Shown: positions 44,136 to 52,787, counted from the first letter of the stretch. The stretch is 64,000 bases of DNA from Oscillospiraceae bacterium (GCA_015068035.1 SVLI01000008.1:1-64000); one strand, 5' to 3'. Notes: generated by a model from the letters alone, not told the origin. Numbers and translations are program-made.

Positions 44136-45260
44136 ATGTCTTACTCTATGGAAACCGGCCCTGAAAATGTTGTTACCATCAAGGTCGTCGGTGTCGGTGG
44201 CGCCGGCAATAACGTTGTCAATCGCATGGTCAGCTCCGGAACGAAGGGCGTTGAATTCATCGCCGTGAACACGGATAAGCAGGCTCTGGCTATCTCTTCT
44301 GCCAATCAGAAGATCCAAATCGGCGAGAAGCTGACCCATGGTCAGGGCGCGGGCAGCGATCCCGAAGTTGGCAAGCGCAGCGCTGAGGAAAACCGCAACA
44401 ACATCGCCAAGAGCTTTGAGGACGCGGATATGGTGTTCATCACCGCCGGTATGGGCGGCGGCACCGGAACGGGTGCAGCTCCCGTCATTGCGGACATCGC
44501 GCGCGAGGCCGGCATCCTGACGGTCGGTGTTGTGACCAAGCCTTTCGGTTTTGAGGGCAAGCGCCGCATGGAGCAGGCAAAGCTCGGCATCGAGGAGCTG
44601 CTCGGCAAGGTCGACTCCCTGCTGATCATCCCGAATGACCGTCTGAAATATGCAACCGACCAGAAGGTTACTTTTGCCAACGCCTTTGAAATCGCGGACG
44701 ATGTGCTGCGTCAGGCAGTTACCAGCATCTCTGACCTCATCAAGAACACCGGCTTCATTAACCTTGACTTCGCTGATGTGACGACCATTATGAAGGACGC
44801 CGGCTTCGCCCATATGGGTGTCGGCAGATCCGCAGGTAAGGGCAAGGCTGAGGATGCAGCCCGTGCTGCTGTTGCCAGCCCGCTTATGGAGACCTCCATC
44901 AACGGCGCGCGCGGTGTGCTCATCAACATCACCGGCAGCGCGGACATGGGTCTGGAAGATGTGGAAGCGGCGGCTAACCTCGTGCAGGAAGCTGCGCATC
45001 CGGATGCCAACATTATCTTCGGTGCAACCTTCGATAACGATATGGACGACGAGATCCGTGTCACCGTTATCGCCACCGGTTTTGATGAGGGCCCGGTCGC
45101 CAAGAAAGGTGAGCAGGGTAAGACGGTTTCGACCGATGAAGTGGGACTTTTCACCGCGGCCACCGAGAAGGCCAGAGAAGCGGCGCCTGCGGCAGAGCAG
45201 CAGAAGGCCGAGGAAGAGGATCCTTTTGACAGCATTTTCAAGATCTTTAATTCTAAATAA
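44136..45260 (+). CDS. ftsZ: Cell division protein FtsZ
   Basis: 374 aa. Tubulin-type GTPase with GVGGAGNNVVNRM, the signature GGGTGTGAAPVIA, the T7 loop NLDFADV and the C-terminal conserved peptide DPFDSIFKIF after an acidic linker. It builds the Z ring. GGAGG precedes the ATG. It has its own promoter, and no ftsA lies upstream. Confidence 0.98.
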   Translation: MSYSMETGPENVVTIKVVGVGGAGNNVVNRMVSSGTKGVEFIAVNTDKQALAISSANQKIQIGEKLTHGQGAGSDPEVGKRSAEENRNNIAKSFEDADMVFITAGMGGGTGTGAAPVIADIAREAGILTVGVVTKPFGFEGKRRMEQAKLGIEELLGKVDSLLIIPNDRLKYATDQKVTFANAFEIADDVLRQAVTSISDLIKNTGFINLDFADVTTIMKDAGFAHMGVGRSAGKGKAEDAARAAVASPLMETSINGARGVLINITGSADMGLEDVEAAANLVQEAAHPDANIIFGATFDNDMDDEIRVTVIATGFDEGPVAKKGEQGKTVSTDEVGLFTAATEKAREAAPAAEQQKAEEEDPFDSIFKIFNSK

Positions 45261-45287
45261 ACATTTTGATGCCTGAGGGCGTACAAG

Positions 45288-45341
45288 GGGCTGTGAAAGA
45301 AACGGCGTGTAAGCGTTTCATTTTCTTCACAGCCCTTTTTT
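45288..45341 (+). terminator. ftsZ terminator
   Basis: A long stem beginning GGGCTGTGAA and closing TTCACAGCCC (45288-45335), followed by six T. It separates the dcw cluster from the flavoprotein array. Confidence 0.85.
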
Positions 45342-45386
45342 AATCCCTGTCATCGTCCGCGTGGCAGGTCGGCGATAGGAAAAGGC

Positions 45387-45415
45387 TTGCATACGCAAGT
45401 CGCCTATATTATAAT
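45387..45415 (+). promoter_or_regulatory. Promoter of flavoprotein cassette 1
   Basis: -35 TTGCAT (45387-45392), 17-bp spacer, -10 TATAAT (45410-45415). The -35 is overlapped by a small palindrome CTTGC-ATAC-GCAAG (45386-45399). Confidence 0.75.
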
Positions 45416-45497
45416 TGCAGACAGAAGTATGTTGTTTTTTTGATTGTCAACGAACATACAGGATGAAGTGAAACTGAAAGACAAAGGAGAACGAATA

Positions 45498-47456
45498 ATG
45501 GGAACATGGCATGATTATCTAAAAGCAGAGGGCACCCCTCCCGAGTGGCCGTACCCGATTAAGTTCGGCGAGGAGAAAGAGATTGAAACCGACGTACTTG
45601 TCCTGGGCGGCGGCATCGCCGGCTGCTGGGCAGCGATCACCGCGGCAAGAAACGGCGCGAAAGTAACGCTTCTGGAAAAGGCTGACGTGCGCCGCAGCGG
45701 CGCGGGCGGCCCCGGCTGTGACCATTGGTGCAATGTGCCGGCCAACCCGCTTTCCCGCGTGGATCCCGACGAGTGGGCGCTGCAGATGACGGAAGCGCTC
45801 GGAATGTACTCCAACGGCATCGGCATCCAGATCCAGTGCAGAGAGAACTATGATACCCTGCTGGAGATGGAGCAGATGGGCGGCAAGATCCGCGATACGG
45901 AGGATGAGTTTGTCGGCGCGGAGGGTCGCGATGAGGCGACCAAGCTCATGGTCTCTCCCCGTTACGGTGCGAAGGCCGGCTACGCCGAGCATCCGGATTG
46001 GATGAAGCCCGGCTTCAATGCCCCCGAGACACGCACCAATGTCGTGCTCCGCATCTGGGGCAGCACCTTCAAGCCCATTTTGAAGAAGGAATGCAAGAAG
46101 CTTGGCGTGGAGATCTATGACCGCGTTATGGCCACCAGCCTGCTCAACGAAAACGGCAAGCAGGGCAATCGCGTCGTGGGTGCGACGGGTCTGAACGTCC
46201 GCACCGGTGAGTTCCTCATTGTCAAGGCCAAGGCCGTGGTCATGTCTGCGGGCAGCGGCGGCAACCTGTGGAATCTGGATATGGAACATGGCGGCCATTC
46301 CACCATGTATTCCCGCAACGACAGCAGCGGCAGCACGGATATGGCCTGGCGCGCCGGCGCGAAGCTCACCATGATGGAGCGCAGCAACCCCTCCAAGATC
46401 GCAACGGGCCTCAAGCACAAGTGGTACACCGGCGGCGGTGACGCCAGCTATGAGAACGTGTCCCTTGTGGACGCCAACAACAAGGTTCTGCCTGTCACAA
46501 CCCAGGGTTGGGCGGACGGCGGCGCGATGTTCACCTTCATGGGCCCCATTCATGAGAAGATTCTTGAGGGTATCCGCACCGGTGAATATGTGCTTCCTTT
46601 CTACGGTGACTTCGCAGGCATGAAGCCGGATGAGGCCAACGCCACCTGGAACCTGATGCTCAAAGAGGAATCCACCACCAAGGTCATGGTGCAGAGTATG
46701 ACGGAGGCCGGCTTCGATTACACCAAGGATCAGATCATGAACTATGCCTACATGGAGCTGCAGCCCTCTGAGCAGTACCGTGAGACGCCGCGCGGCGGCG
46801 GCCTGTTCACCGACTGGAACCTGAAAACAACGCTGGACGGCCTCTATGCCGCCGGCACCTCGCTCTTCTCTCCTGAGGATCACAGCTTTGCCGCGGCCAC
46901 CGGCCGTTACGCCGGCCGTAAGGCGGCTGCCTATGCCAAGAGCATCGAGGCAGGCGCTGTCTGCCGCAAGCAGATCGACGCCGAGAAGGAGCGCGTACTC
47001 GCGCCCGCCAAGCGTACCGGTGGTATGGACTGGAAGGAGCTGCACAACGGTGTTGCCCGCGTGATGCAGTATTACGTCGGCGGCTACCGCAGCGAGCATC
47101 TGTTTGATCTGGCGCTGGAAGAGATCAAGCGCATCGAAGAGAACGCTGTGCCGCAGCTTTACGCGCTTGACCCCCATAAGCTCATGCGCTGCGTCGAGGA
47201 TCTGAGCATTCTTGAGCACGCCAAGATCGCCATCTCCGCCATGAAGGAGCGTCGGCTCACCAGCCGCGCGCTGGGCGTGCAGCGTCTGGATTATCCCAAC
47301 GCCGATCCGGAAGATCAGGGCAACTATCTGCTGCTCTATCAGGAGGACGGCGAGACGAAGTTTGAGCGCGTTCCGGTTCGCTTCTGGGGCAACATGAAGG
47401 AAGAGTACGAGAAGCACAACCCGGACTATGCCGGTGTTTACAAGCCCGAGAACTGA
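45498..47456 (+). CDS. AprA/FrdA-type FAD-dependent oxidoreductase, copy 1
   Basis: 652 aa, about the length of APS reductase alpha subunits. FAD dinucleotide motif LGGGIAGCWAA (about 36-46) with Glu60 for the ribose, then RRSGAGGPGCDHW; the second FAD segment VKAKAVVMSAGSGG; the C-terminal FAD segment GLYAAGTSLFSPEDHSFAAATGRYAGR. No signal peptide, so cytosolic. It pairs with a two-cluster ferredoxin 15 nt downstream, as AprA does with AprB. Copy 1 differs from copies 2 and 3 chiefly at about 250-300 and 350-375, parts of the capping/substrate region. The ATG is fixed by AAGGAG 8 nt upstream and by the N-terminus shared by all copies. The substrate is unknown; true APS reduction is not supported by context. 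Confidence 0.82.
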   Translation: MGTWHDYLKAEGTPPEWPYPIKFGEEKEIETDVLVLGGGIAGCWAAITAARNGAKVTLLEKADVRRSGAGGPGCDHWCNVPANPLSRVDPDEWALQMTEALGMYSNGIGIQIQCRENYDTLLEMEQMGGKIRDTEDEFVGAEGRDEATKLMVSPRYGAKAGYAEHPDWMKPGFNAPETRTNVVLRIWGSTFKPILKKECKKLGVEIYDRVMATSLLNENGKQGNRVVGATGLNVRTGEFLIVKAKAVVMSAGSGGNLWNLDMEHGGHSTMYSRNDSSGSTDMAWRAGAKLTMMERSNPSKIATGLKHKWYTGGGDASYENVSLVDANNKVLPVTTQGWADGGAMFTFMGPIHEKILEGIRTGEYVLPFYGDFAGMKPDEANATWNLMLKEESTTKVMVQSMTEAGFDYTKDQIMNYAYMELQPSEQYRETPRGGGLFTDWNLKTTLDGLYAAGTSLFSPEDHSFAAATGRYAGRKAAAYAKSIEAGAVCRKQIDAEKERVLAPAKRTGGMDWKELHNGVARVMQYYVGGYRSEHLFDLALEEIKRIEENAVPQLYALDPHKLMRCVEDLSILEHAKIAISAMKERRLTSRALGVQRLDYPNADPEDQGNYLLLYQEDGETKFERVPVRFWGNMKEEYEKHNPDYAGVYKPEN

Positions 47457-47471
47457 GAAGGAGGAAAGACA

Positions 47472-47768
47472 ATGGCTGATAAAGTATATGCGATCCCGAA
47501 TGTGCAGACGCCGAACGTGCCGGTGAAGATCAATCCGGAGAAGTGCATCGGCTGCAACAACTGCGTGGAGACCTGCCAGATTGACGTTTTCATTCCGAAC
47601 CCGAAGAAGGGCTGCCCTCCGATCATCCTGCATCCGGAAGAGTGCTGGTATTGTGGTTGCTGCGTGACGGACTGCCCGACGCCAGGTGCGATCCGCTTCA
47701 ACTATCCGCTGCCGCTCAAGCCGCGGTGGCGCACCAAGGAGACCGGCGAGATTCATCAGCTCAACTGA
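47472..47768 (+). CDS. AprB-like 2[4Fe-4S] ferredoxin, copy 1
   Basis: 98 aa. Cluster 1: Cys25, 28, 31, 35 (CIGCNNCVETC). Cluster 2: Cys58, 61, 64, 68 (CWYCGCCVTDCP). Extra Cys48 and Cys63. The second cluster region and the following strand resemble AprB, but the long AprB C-terminal tail is replaced by about 25 residues (PLPLKPRWRTKETG). It should pass electrons to or from the FAD subunit. It differs from copies 2 and 3 only at residue 3 (Asp for Glu). Confidence 0.88.
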   Translation: MADKVYAIPNVQTPNVPVKINPEKCIGCNNCVETCQIDVFIPNPKKGCPPIILHPEECWYCGCCVTDCPTPGAIRFNYPLPLKPRWRTKETGEIHQLN

Positions 47769-47813
47769 GGAATCCTGTAAACAACATACCCCGGTTGCTC
47801 AGGCAGCTTGAGA

Positions 47814-47850
47814 AAAAGGACGCAGCCGCTATCGGACTGCGTCCTTTTTG
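47814..47850 (+). terminator. Terminator of cassette 1
   Basis: A perfect stem AAGGACGCAG/CTGCGTCCTT (47816-47825 with 47837-47846) with a T run. The DNA between the ferredoxin stop and this hairpin is nearly the same after cassette 2. Confidence 0.85.
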
Positions 47851-47871
47851 TTTGTCTGCCAATATTGACAC

Positions 47872-47900
47872 TTGCATCATGCAGCGAATTATATTATAAT
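47872..47900 (+). promoter_or_regulatory. Promoter of flavoprotein cassette 2
   Basis: -35 TTGCAT (47872-47877), 17-bp spacer, -10 TATAAT (47895-47900). Eighteen bases around the -35 (47862-47879) are identical to cassette 3. The -10 sits in the palindrome ATATTATAATAT. Confidence 0.78.
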
Positions 47901-47960
47901 ATCAATCAGTTATATTTGCGCTTGAACAAAGAAATATATGCAAGCAAAGGAGATCGAACA

Positions 47961-49922
47961 ATGGGAACATGGCATGATTATCTAAAAGCCGAAGGAACGC
48001 CTCCCGAGTGGCCGTATCCGGTTAAGTTCGGCGAAGAGAAAGAGATCGAGACCGACGTGCTTGTCCTGGGCGGCGGCATCGCCGGCTGCTGGGCAGCGAT
48101 CACCGCAGCAAGAAACGGTGCGAAAGTAACGATTCTTGAGAAGGCTGACGTGCGCCGCAGTGGCCAGGGCGGCCCCGGCTGCGACCACTGGTGCAACGTG
48201 CCCGGCAACCCGCACTCCCGCGTGGACCCCGATGAATGGGCCATTCAGGAGATGGAGGATCTGGGTAAGTTCTCCAACGGTATCGGTATCCAGATCCAGT
48301 GCAGAGAGGACTTTGACACTCTGCTGGAGATGGAGCAGATGGGCGGCAAGATCCGCGATACGGACGATGAGTTCGTCGGCGTTGAGGGTCGTTATGAAGA
48401 CACCAAGTTCATGATTTCCCCGCGCTACAGTGCAAAGGCCGGTTACGGCACGCATGACGATTGGCGCAAGCCCGGCTTCAATCCCCCCGAGACCCGCAAC
48501 AACGTGGTGCTCCGCATCTGGGGCAGCGGCTTTAAGCCCATCCTCAAGAGAGAGTGCAAGAAGCTCGGCGTGCAGATCCTTGACCGCGTCATGGCCACCA
48601 GCCTGCTCAATGAAAACGGCAAGCAGGGCAACCGTGTCGTCGGCGCGACGGGTCTGAACGTCCGTACCGGCGAGTTCGTCATCGTCAAGGCCAAGGCCGT
48701 CATCATGTCCACCGGCGGCGGCAGCAGAGCGCTGTGGGTTGCCGATATGGAGCACGGCGGCTACGATTCCACGAACTCCTCCCGCAACAACAGCAGTGAC
48801 AACATCTACATGGCATGGCGCGCGGGCGCGAAGCTGACCATGATGGAAGGTTCTGCGGCGCTGCGCTTCGGCACGGGTCTGAAGCACAAGTGGTACACCG
48901 GCGGCGCGGATGCCAGCTATGAGAACGTGTCTCTTGTCGATGCCAACAATAAGGTCGTTCCCGCTCCGACGCAGGGCTGGGCGGATGGCGGCGCGATGTT
49001 CTCCAACAACGCGGCTGTCAGAGCAGACATCAAAGAGCGCATCGAGTCCGGCGAGCTGCAGCTTCCGCTTTACGGCGACTTCGCCGGCATGAAGCCGGAA
49101 GAGGCCAACGCCACCTGGAACCTGATGCTCACCGAGGAATCCACCACCAAGGTCATGGTGCAGACCATGACGGAGGCCGGCTTCGATTACACCAAAGACC
49201 AGATCATGAACTATACTTACATGGAGCTCCAGCCCAATGAGCAGTATCGCACCATCCGTGGCGGTGGCCTGCTGGTTGACTGGGATCTGAAGTCCTCTCT
49301 GGACGGTCTGTATGCAGCGGGTGGTTCTACTTTCTCCGCTGAGGACCACAGCTACTGCGCGGCAACCGGCCGTTATGCCGGCCGCAAGGCGGCTGACTAT
49401 GCCAAGGGTGTTGAGGCTGGCGCTGTCTGCCGCAAGCAGATCGACGCTGAGAAGGAGCGCGTGCTCGCGCCCGCGAAGCGCAGTTCCGGCATCGAGTGGA
49501 AGGAGCTTCACTTCGGTCTCAACCGCGTGATGCAGTACTACGTCGGCGGCTACCAGACCGAGCATCTGTATGACCTCGCGCTGGAAGAGATCAAGCGCAT
49601 CGAAGAGAACGCTGTGACCGAGCTCTACGCGCTCGACCCGCACAAGCTCATGCGCTGCATCGAAGATCTGAACATGATCGAGCATGCCAAGATCAAGATT
49701 CAGGCCATGAAAGAGCGCCGCTTCTCCAGCCCCGCGCTGGGCGTGCAGCGTCTGGATTATCCTGAGGTTGACGCAGAAGAGATGCAGAAGTACCTGCTGA
49801 TCTACGAAGAGGACGGCGAGACGAAGTTCGAGCGTATCCCGATCCGCTTCTGGGGCAACATGAAGGAAGAGTACGAGAAGCACAACCCGGATTATGCCGG
49901 TGTTTACAAGCCCGAGAACTGA
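47961..49922 (+). CDS. AprA/FrdA-type FAD-dependent oxidoreductase, copy 2
   Basis: 653 aa. Same architecture as copy 1: LGGGIAGCWAA near the N-terminus, VKAKAVIMSTGGGS in the middle, GLYAAGGSTFSAEDHSYCAATGRYAGR towards the C-terminus. It is closer to copy 3 than to copy 1. Distinct residues include NPHSRVD, GRYEDTK and the segment ALWVADMEHGGYDSTNSS. The last ~20 residues are the same in all copies. It is probably a substrate-shifted paralogue using the same ferredoxin. AAAGGAG precedes the ATG. Confidence 0.82.
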   Translation: MGTWHDYLKAEGTPPEWPYPVKFGEEKEIETDVLVLGGGIAGCWAAITAARNGAKVTILEKADVRRSGQGGPGCDHWCNVPGNPHSRVDPDEWAIQEMEDLGKFSNGIGIQIQCREDFDTLLEMEQMGGKIRDTDDEFVGVEGRYEDTKFMISPRYSAKAGYGTHDDWRKPGFNPPETRNNVVLRIWGSGFKPILKRECKKLGVQILDRVMATSLLNENGKQGNRVVGATGLNVRTGEFVIVKAKAVIMSTGGGSRALWVADMEHGGYDSTNSSRNNSSDNIYMAWRAGAKLTMMEGSAALRFGTGLKHKWYTGGADASYENVSLVDANNKVVPAPTQGWADGGAMFSNNAAVRADIKERIESGELQLPLYGDFAGMKPEEANATWNLMLTEESTTKVMVQTMTEAGFDYTKDQIMNYTYMELQPNEQYRTIRGGGLLVDWDLKSSLDGLYAAGGSTFSAEDHSYCAATGRYAGRKAADYAKGVEAGAVCRKQIDAEKERVLAPAKRSSGIEWKELHFGLNRVMQYYVGGYQTEHLYDLALEEIKRIEENAVTELYALDPHKLMRCIEDLNMIEHAKIKIQAMKERRFSSPALGVQRLDYPEVDAEEMQKYLLIYEEDGETKFERIPIRFWGNMKEEYEKHNPDYAGVYKPEN

Positions 49923-49937
49923 GAAGGAGGAAAGACA

Positions 49938-50234
49938 ATGGCTGAGAAAGTATATGCGATCCCGAATGTGCAGACGCCGAACGTGCCGGTGAAGATCAAT
50001 CCGGAGAAGTGCATCGGCTGCAACAACTGCGTGGAGACCTGCCAGATTGACGTTTTCATTCCGAACCCGAAGAAGGGCTGCCCCCCGATCATCCTGCATC
50101 CGGAAGAGTGCTGGTATTGCGGCTGCTGCGTGACGGATTGCCCGACGCCGGGCGCGATCCGCTTCAACTATCCGCTGCCGCTTAAGCCGCGGTGGCGCAC
50201 CAAGGAGACCGGCGAGATTCATCAGCTCAACTGA
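49938..50234 (+). CDS. AprB-like 2[4Fe-4S] ferredoxin, copy 2
   Basis: 98 aa, identical in protein to copy 3 and to copy 1 apart from residue 3. The first half of the gene is the same at the DNA level after codon 3; the second half shows only a few synonymous changes (for example near 50085 and 50135). This implies recent duplication or gene conversion. The spacer to the flavoprotein gene is the same 15 nt in every cassette. Confidence 0.88.
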   Translation: MAEKVYAIPNVQTPNVPVKINPEKCIGCNNCVETCQIDVFIPNPKKGCPPIILHPEECWYCGCCVTDCPTPGAIRFNYPLPLKPRWRTKETGEIHQLN

Positions 50235-50282
50235 GGAATCCTGTAAACAACATACCCCGGCTGCTCAGGCAGCTTGAAAAGA

Positions 50283-50314
50283 AGGACGCAGCCGATTGCC
50301 GGCTGCGTCTTTCC
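50283..50314 (+). terminator. Terminator of cassette 2
   Basis: The stem GACGCAGCC/GGCTGCGTC (50285-50293 with 50301-50309) followed by TTTCC. The T run is weaker than after cassette 1. Confidence 0.7.
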
Positions 50315-50351
50315 TGTATTCCGGGCAGTTGTGCGCAGGAAAACGGTTTTC

Positions 50352-50414
50352 AGAGAAACTCCGCTTCGTTTCTAACGTCTGATATTGACACTTGCATCAC
50401 AGCGGAGTTTCTCT
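50352..50414. repeat. 14-bp inverted repeat around the cassette 3 -35 box
   Basis: AGAGAAACTCCGCT (50352-50365) and its exact complement (50401-50414). The right arm fills the -35/-10 spacer up to the -10; the -35 lies in the 35-nt loop. Cassettes 1 and 2 have no equivalent. Confidence 0.75.
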
Positions 50415-50420
50415 TATAAT
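50392..50420 (+). promoter_or_regulatory. Promoter of flavoprotein cassette 3
   Basis: -35 TTGCAT (50392-50397), 17-bp spacer, -10 TATAAT (50415-50420), which lies within TCTCTTA-TAA-TAAGAGA. The 18-base block 50382-50399 is shared with cassette 2. Confidence 0.78.
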
Positions 50421-50480
50421 AAGAGACAGATAAACTTCGCGCTGTATATCAGAAAACTATATGAGCAAGGAGGATACATA

Positions 50481-52442
50481 ATGGGAACATGGCATGATTA
50501 CCTGAAGGCTGAGGGGACACCCCCCGAGTGGCCGTACCCGATTAAGTTCGGCGAGGAGAAAGAGGTTGAAACCGATGTGCTTGTCCTGGGCGGCGGCATC
50601 GCCGGCTGCTGGGCAGCGATCAGCGCGGCACGAAACGGGGCAAAGGTTGCGATCATGGAGAAGGCCGACATCCGGCGCAGCGGCTCCGGCGGACCCGGCT
50701 GCGACCACTGGTGCAACGTGCCTGCCAACCCGCTCTCCCGCGTGGATCCCGATGAGTGGGCCATCCAGGAGATGGAGGATCTCGGTGCTTATTCCAACGG
50801 CATCGGCATTCAGATCCAGTGCAGAGAGGACTTTGACACCCTGCTGGAGATGGAGCAGATGGGCGGCAAAATCCGTGACACGGACGATGAATATCTGGGC
50901 GTCGAGGGTCGTGACGACGAGACAAAGTTCATGATTTCCCCGCGCTACAGCGCAAAGGCCGGTTACGGCACGCATGACGATTGGCGCAAGCCCGGCTTTA
51001 ATCCTCCCGAGACCCGCAACAATGTGGTTATCCGCATCTGGGGTAACGGCTTTAAGCCCCTGCTGAAAAAAGAGTGCAAGAAGCTCGGCGTGGAAATGTA
51101 CGAGCGTGTTATGGCGACCGGCTTGCTCAATGAAAACGGCAAGCAGGGCGGCCGTGTTGTGGGTGCGACGGGCATCAATGTCCGCACCGGTGAATTTCTC
51201 ATCGTCAAGGCCAAGGCTGTCATCATGTCCACCGGCGGCGGCAGCGGCGCGCTGTGGTTTATGGATACGGAGCACGGCGGCTACGATTCGTCGAATGCCT
51301 CCCGCAACAACAGCAGCGGCAACATTGAGATGGCCTGGCGCGCCGGCGCGAAGCTCACCATGATGGAGGGCAGCAGCCAATCCCGCATCGGCACGGGCCT
51401 GAAGCACAAGTGGTACACCGGCGGTGCGGACGCCAGCTATGAGAACGTGTCTCTTGTGGACGCGAATAACAAGGTTCTGCCCACACCGACGCAGGGCTGG
51501 GCCGACGGCGGCGCGATGTTCTCCAACAACGCGGCTGTCAGAATGGACATCAAAAAGCGTATCGAGGCCGGCGAATTTGAGCTTCCGCTCTACGGTGACT
51601 TTGCCGGCATGAAGCCGGAAGAGGCCAACGCCACCTGGAACCTGATGCTCACCGAGGAATCCACCACGAAGATCATGGTGCAGACCATGACCGAGGCGGG
51701 CTTCGATTACACGAAAGACCAGATCATGAACTATACCTACATGGAGCTGCAGCCCAACGATCAGTACCGCACCGGCCGTGGCGGCGGTCTGCTGGTTGAC
51801 TGGGATCTGAAGTCCTCGCTGGACGGCCTCTATGCCGCCGGCGGATCCATGTTCTCCCCGAGTGACCACAGCTACTGCGCGGCCACCGGCCGTTATGCCG
51901 GACGTAAGGCGGCTGCCTACGTCAAGAGCGTTGAGCCGGGTGCCGTCTGCCGCAAGCAGATCGACGCCGAGAAGGAGCGCGTGCTCGCGCCCGCCAAGCG
52001 CAGCGGCGGCATCGACTGGAAGGAGCTGCACTTCGGCCTCAACCGCGTGATGCAGTATTACGCCGGCGGCTACCGCAGCGAGCACCTCTTCGATCTGGCG
52101 CTTGAGGAGATCAAGCGCATCGAAGAGAATGCCGTGCCGGAGCTCTATGCGCTTGACCCGCACAAGCTCATGCGTTGCCTGGAGGATCTGAGCATGATCG
52201 AGCATGCAAAGCTCGCCATTTTGACGATGAAGGAGCGCCGCTTCACCAGCCCCGCGCTGGGTGTGCAGCGTCTGGATTATCCCGACGCCGATCCCGAGGA
52301 TCAGGGCAAATACCTGCTGGTCTATCAGGAGGATGGCGAGACGAAGTTTGAGCGTATCCCGATCCGCTTCTGGGGCAACATGAAGGAAGAGTACGAGAAG
52401 CACAACCCGGATTACGCCGGTGTTTACAAGCCCGAGAACTGA
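50481..52442 (+). CDS. AprA/FrdA-type FAD-dependent oxidoreductase, copy 3
   Basis: 653 aa. FAD motifs as in the other copies (LGGGIAGCWAA, VKAKAVIMSTGGGS, GLYAAGGSMFSPSDHSYCAATGRYAGR). It differs from copy 2 at scattered sites, such as EYLGVEGRDDETK, GNGFKPLLKKE and the LWFMDTEHGGYDSSNAS segment. It is cytosolic with no signal peptide. AAGGAGG lies upstream of the ATG. Alternatives within the superfamily are fumarate, acrylate- or enoate-type reductases; those normally have signal peptides or haem/FMN domains, which are absent here. Confidence 0.82.
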   Translation: MGTWHDYLKAEGTPPEWPYPIKFGEEKEVETDVLVLGGGIAGCWAAISAARNGAKVAIMEKADIRRSGSGGPGCDHWCNVPANPLSRVDPDEWAIQEMEDLGAYSNGIGIQIQCREDFDTLLEMEQMGGKIRDTDDEYLGVEGRDDETKFMISPRYSAKAGYGTHDDWRKPGFNPPETRNNVVIRIWGNGFKPLLKKECKKLGVEMYERVMATGLLNENGKQGGRVVGATGINVRTGEFLIVKAKAVIMSTGGGSGALWFMDTEHGGYDSSNASRNNSSGNIEMAWRAGAKLTMMEGSSQSRIGTGLKHKWYTGGADASYENVSLVDANNKVLPTPTQGWADGGAMFSNNAAVRMDIKKRIEAGEFELPLYGDFAGMKPEEANATWNLMLTEESTTKIMVQTMTEAGFDYTKDQIMNYTYMELQPNDQYRTGRGGGLLVDWDLKSSLDGLYAAGGSMFSPSDHSYCAATGRYAGRKAAAYVKSVEPGAVCRKQIDAEKERVLAPAKRSGGIDWKELHFGLNRVMQYYAGGYRSEHLFDLALEEIKRIEENAVPELYALDPHKLMRCLEDLSMIEHAKLAILTMKERRFTSPALGVQRLDYPDADPEDQGKYLLVYQEDGETKFERIPIRFWGNMKEEYEKHNPDYAGVYKPEN

Positions 52443-52457
52443 GAAGGAGGAAAGACA

Positions 52458-52754
52458 ATGGCTGAGAAAGTATATGCGATCCCGAATGTGCAGACGCCGA
52501 ACGTGCCGGTGAAGATCAATCCGGAGAAGTGCATCGGCTGCAACAACTGCGTGGAGACCTGCCAGATTGACGTTTTCATTCCGAACCCGAAGAAGGGCTG
52601 CCCTCCGATCATCCTGCATCCGGAAGAGTGCTGGTATTGCGGCTGCTGCGTGACGGACTGCCCGACGCCGGGAGCGATCCGCTTCAACTATCCGCTGCCG
52701 CTCAAGCCGCGGTGGCGCACCAAGGAGACCGGCGAGATCCATCAGCTCAACTGA
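52458..52754 (+). CDS. AprB-like 2[4Fe-4S] ferredoxin, copy 3
   Basis: 98 aa, the same protein as copy 2, with both CxxCxxCxxxC clusters intact. It is the last gene of the array. The 3' flank after the stop is unlike that of cassettes 1 and 2, which marks the edge of the duplicated unit. Confidence 0.88.
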   Translation: MAEKVYAIPNVQTPNVPVKINPEKCIGCNNCVETCQIDVFIPNPKKGCPPIILHPEECWYCGCCVTDCPTPGAIRFNYPLPLKPRWRTKETGEIHQLN

Positions 52755-52787
52755 GGATCTGCTTCGGAAACAACAACATAATGCAAG

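Noticed and set aside
47866-47900. TTGACA at 47865-47870 and 50385-50390 as the -35 of cassettes 2 and 3
   Set aside because: The spacing to TATAAT is 24 bp, too long, and cassette 1 lacks it. TTGCAT at 17 bp is shared by all three.
45498-52754. Calling the three cassettes genuine APS reductase (aprAB) for sulfate respiration
   Set aside because: No sat, dsrAB, qmo or sulfate transporter in the window, the ferredoxin lacks the AprB C-terminal tail, and triplication is not known for aprAB. The name is kept as fold similarity only.
45498-52754. The triplication as an assembly artefact
   Set aside because: The flavoprotein genes, promoters and terminators are clearly different between copies, so these are separate loci. 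Only the near-identical ferredoxin segments carry some risk of mis-joining, which long reads would settle.
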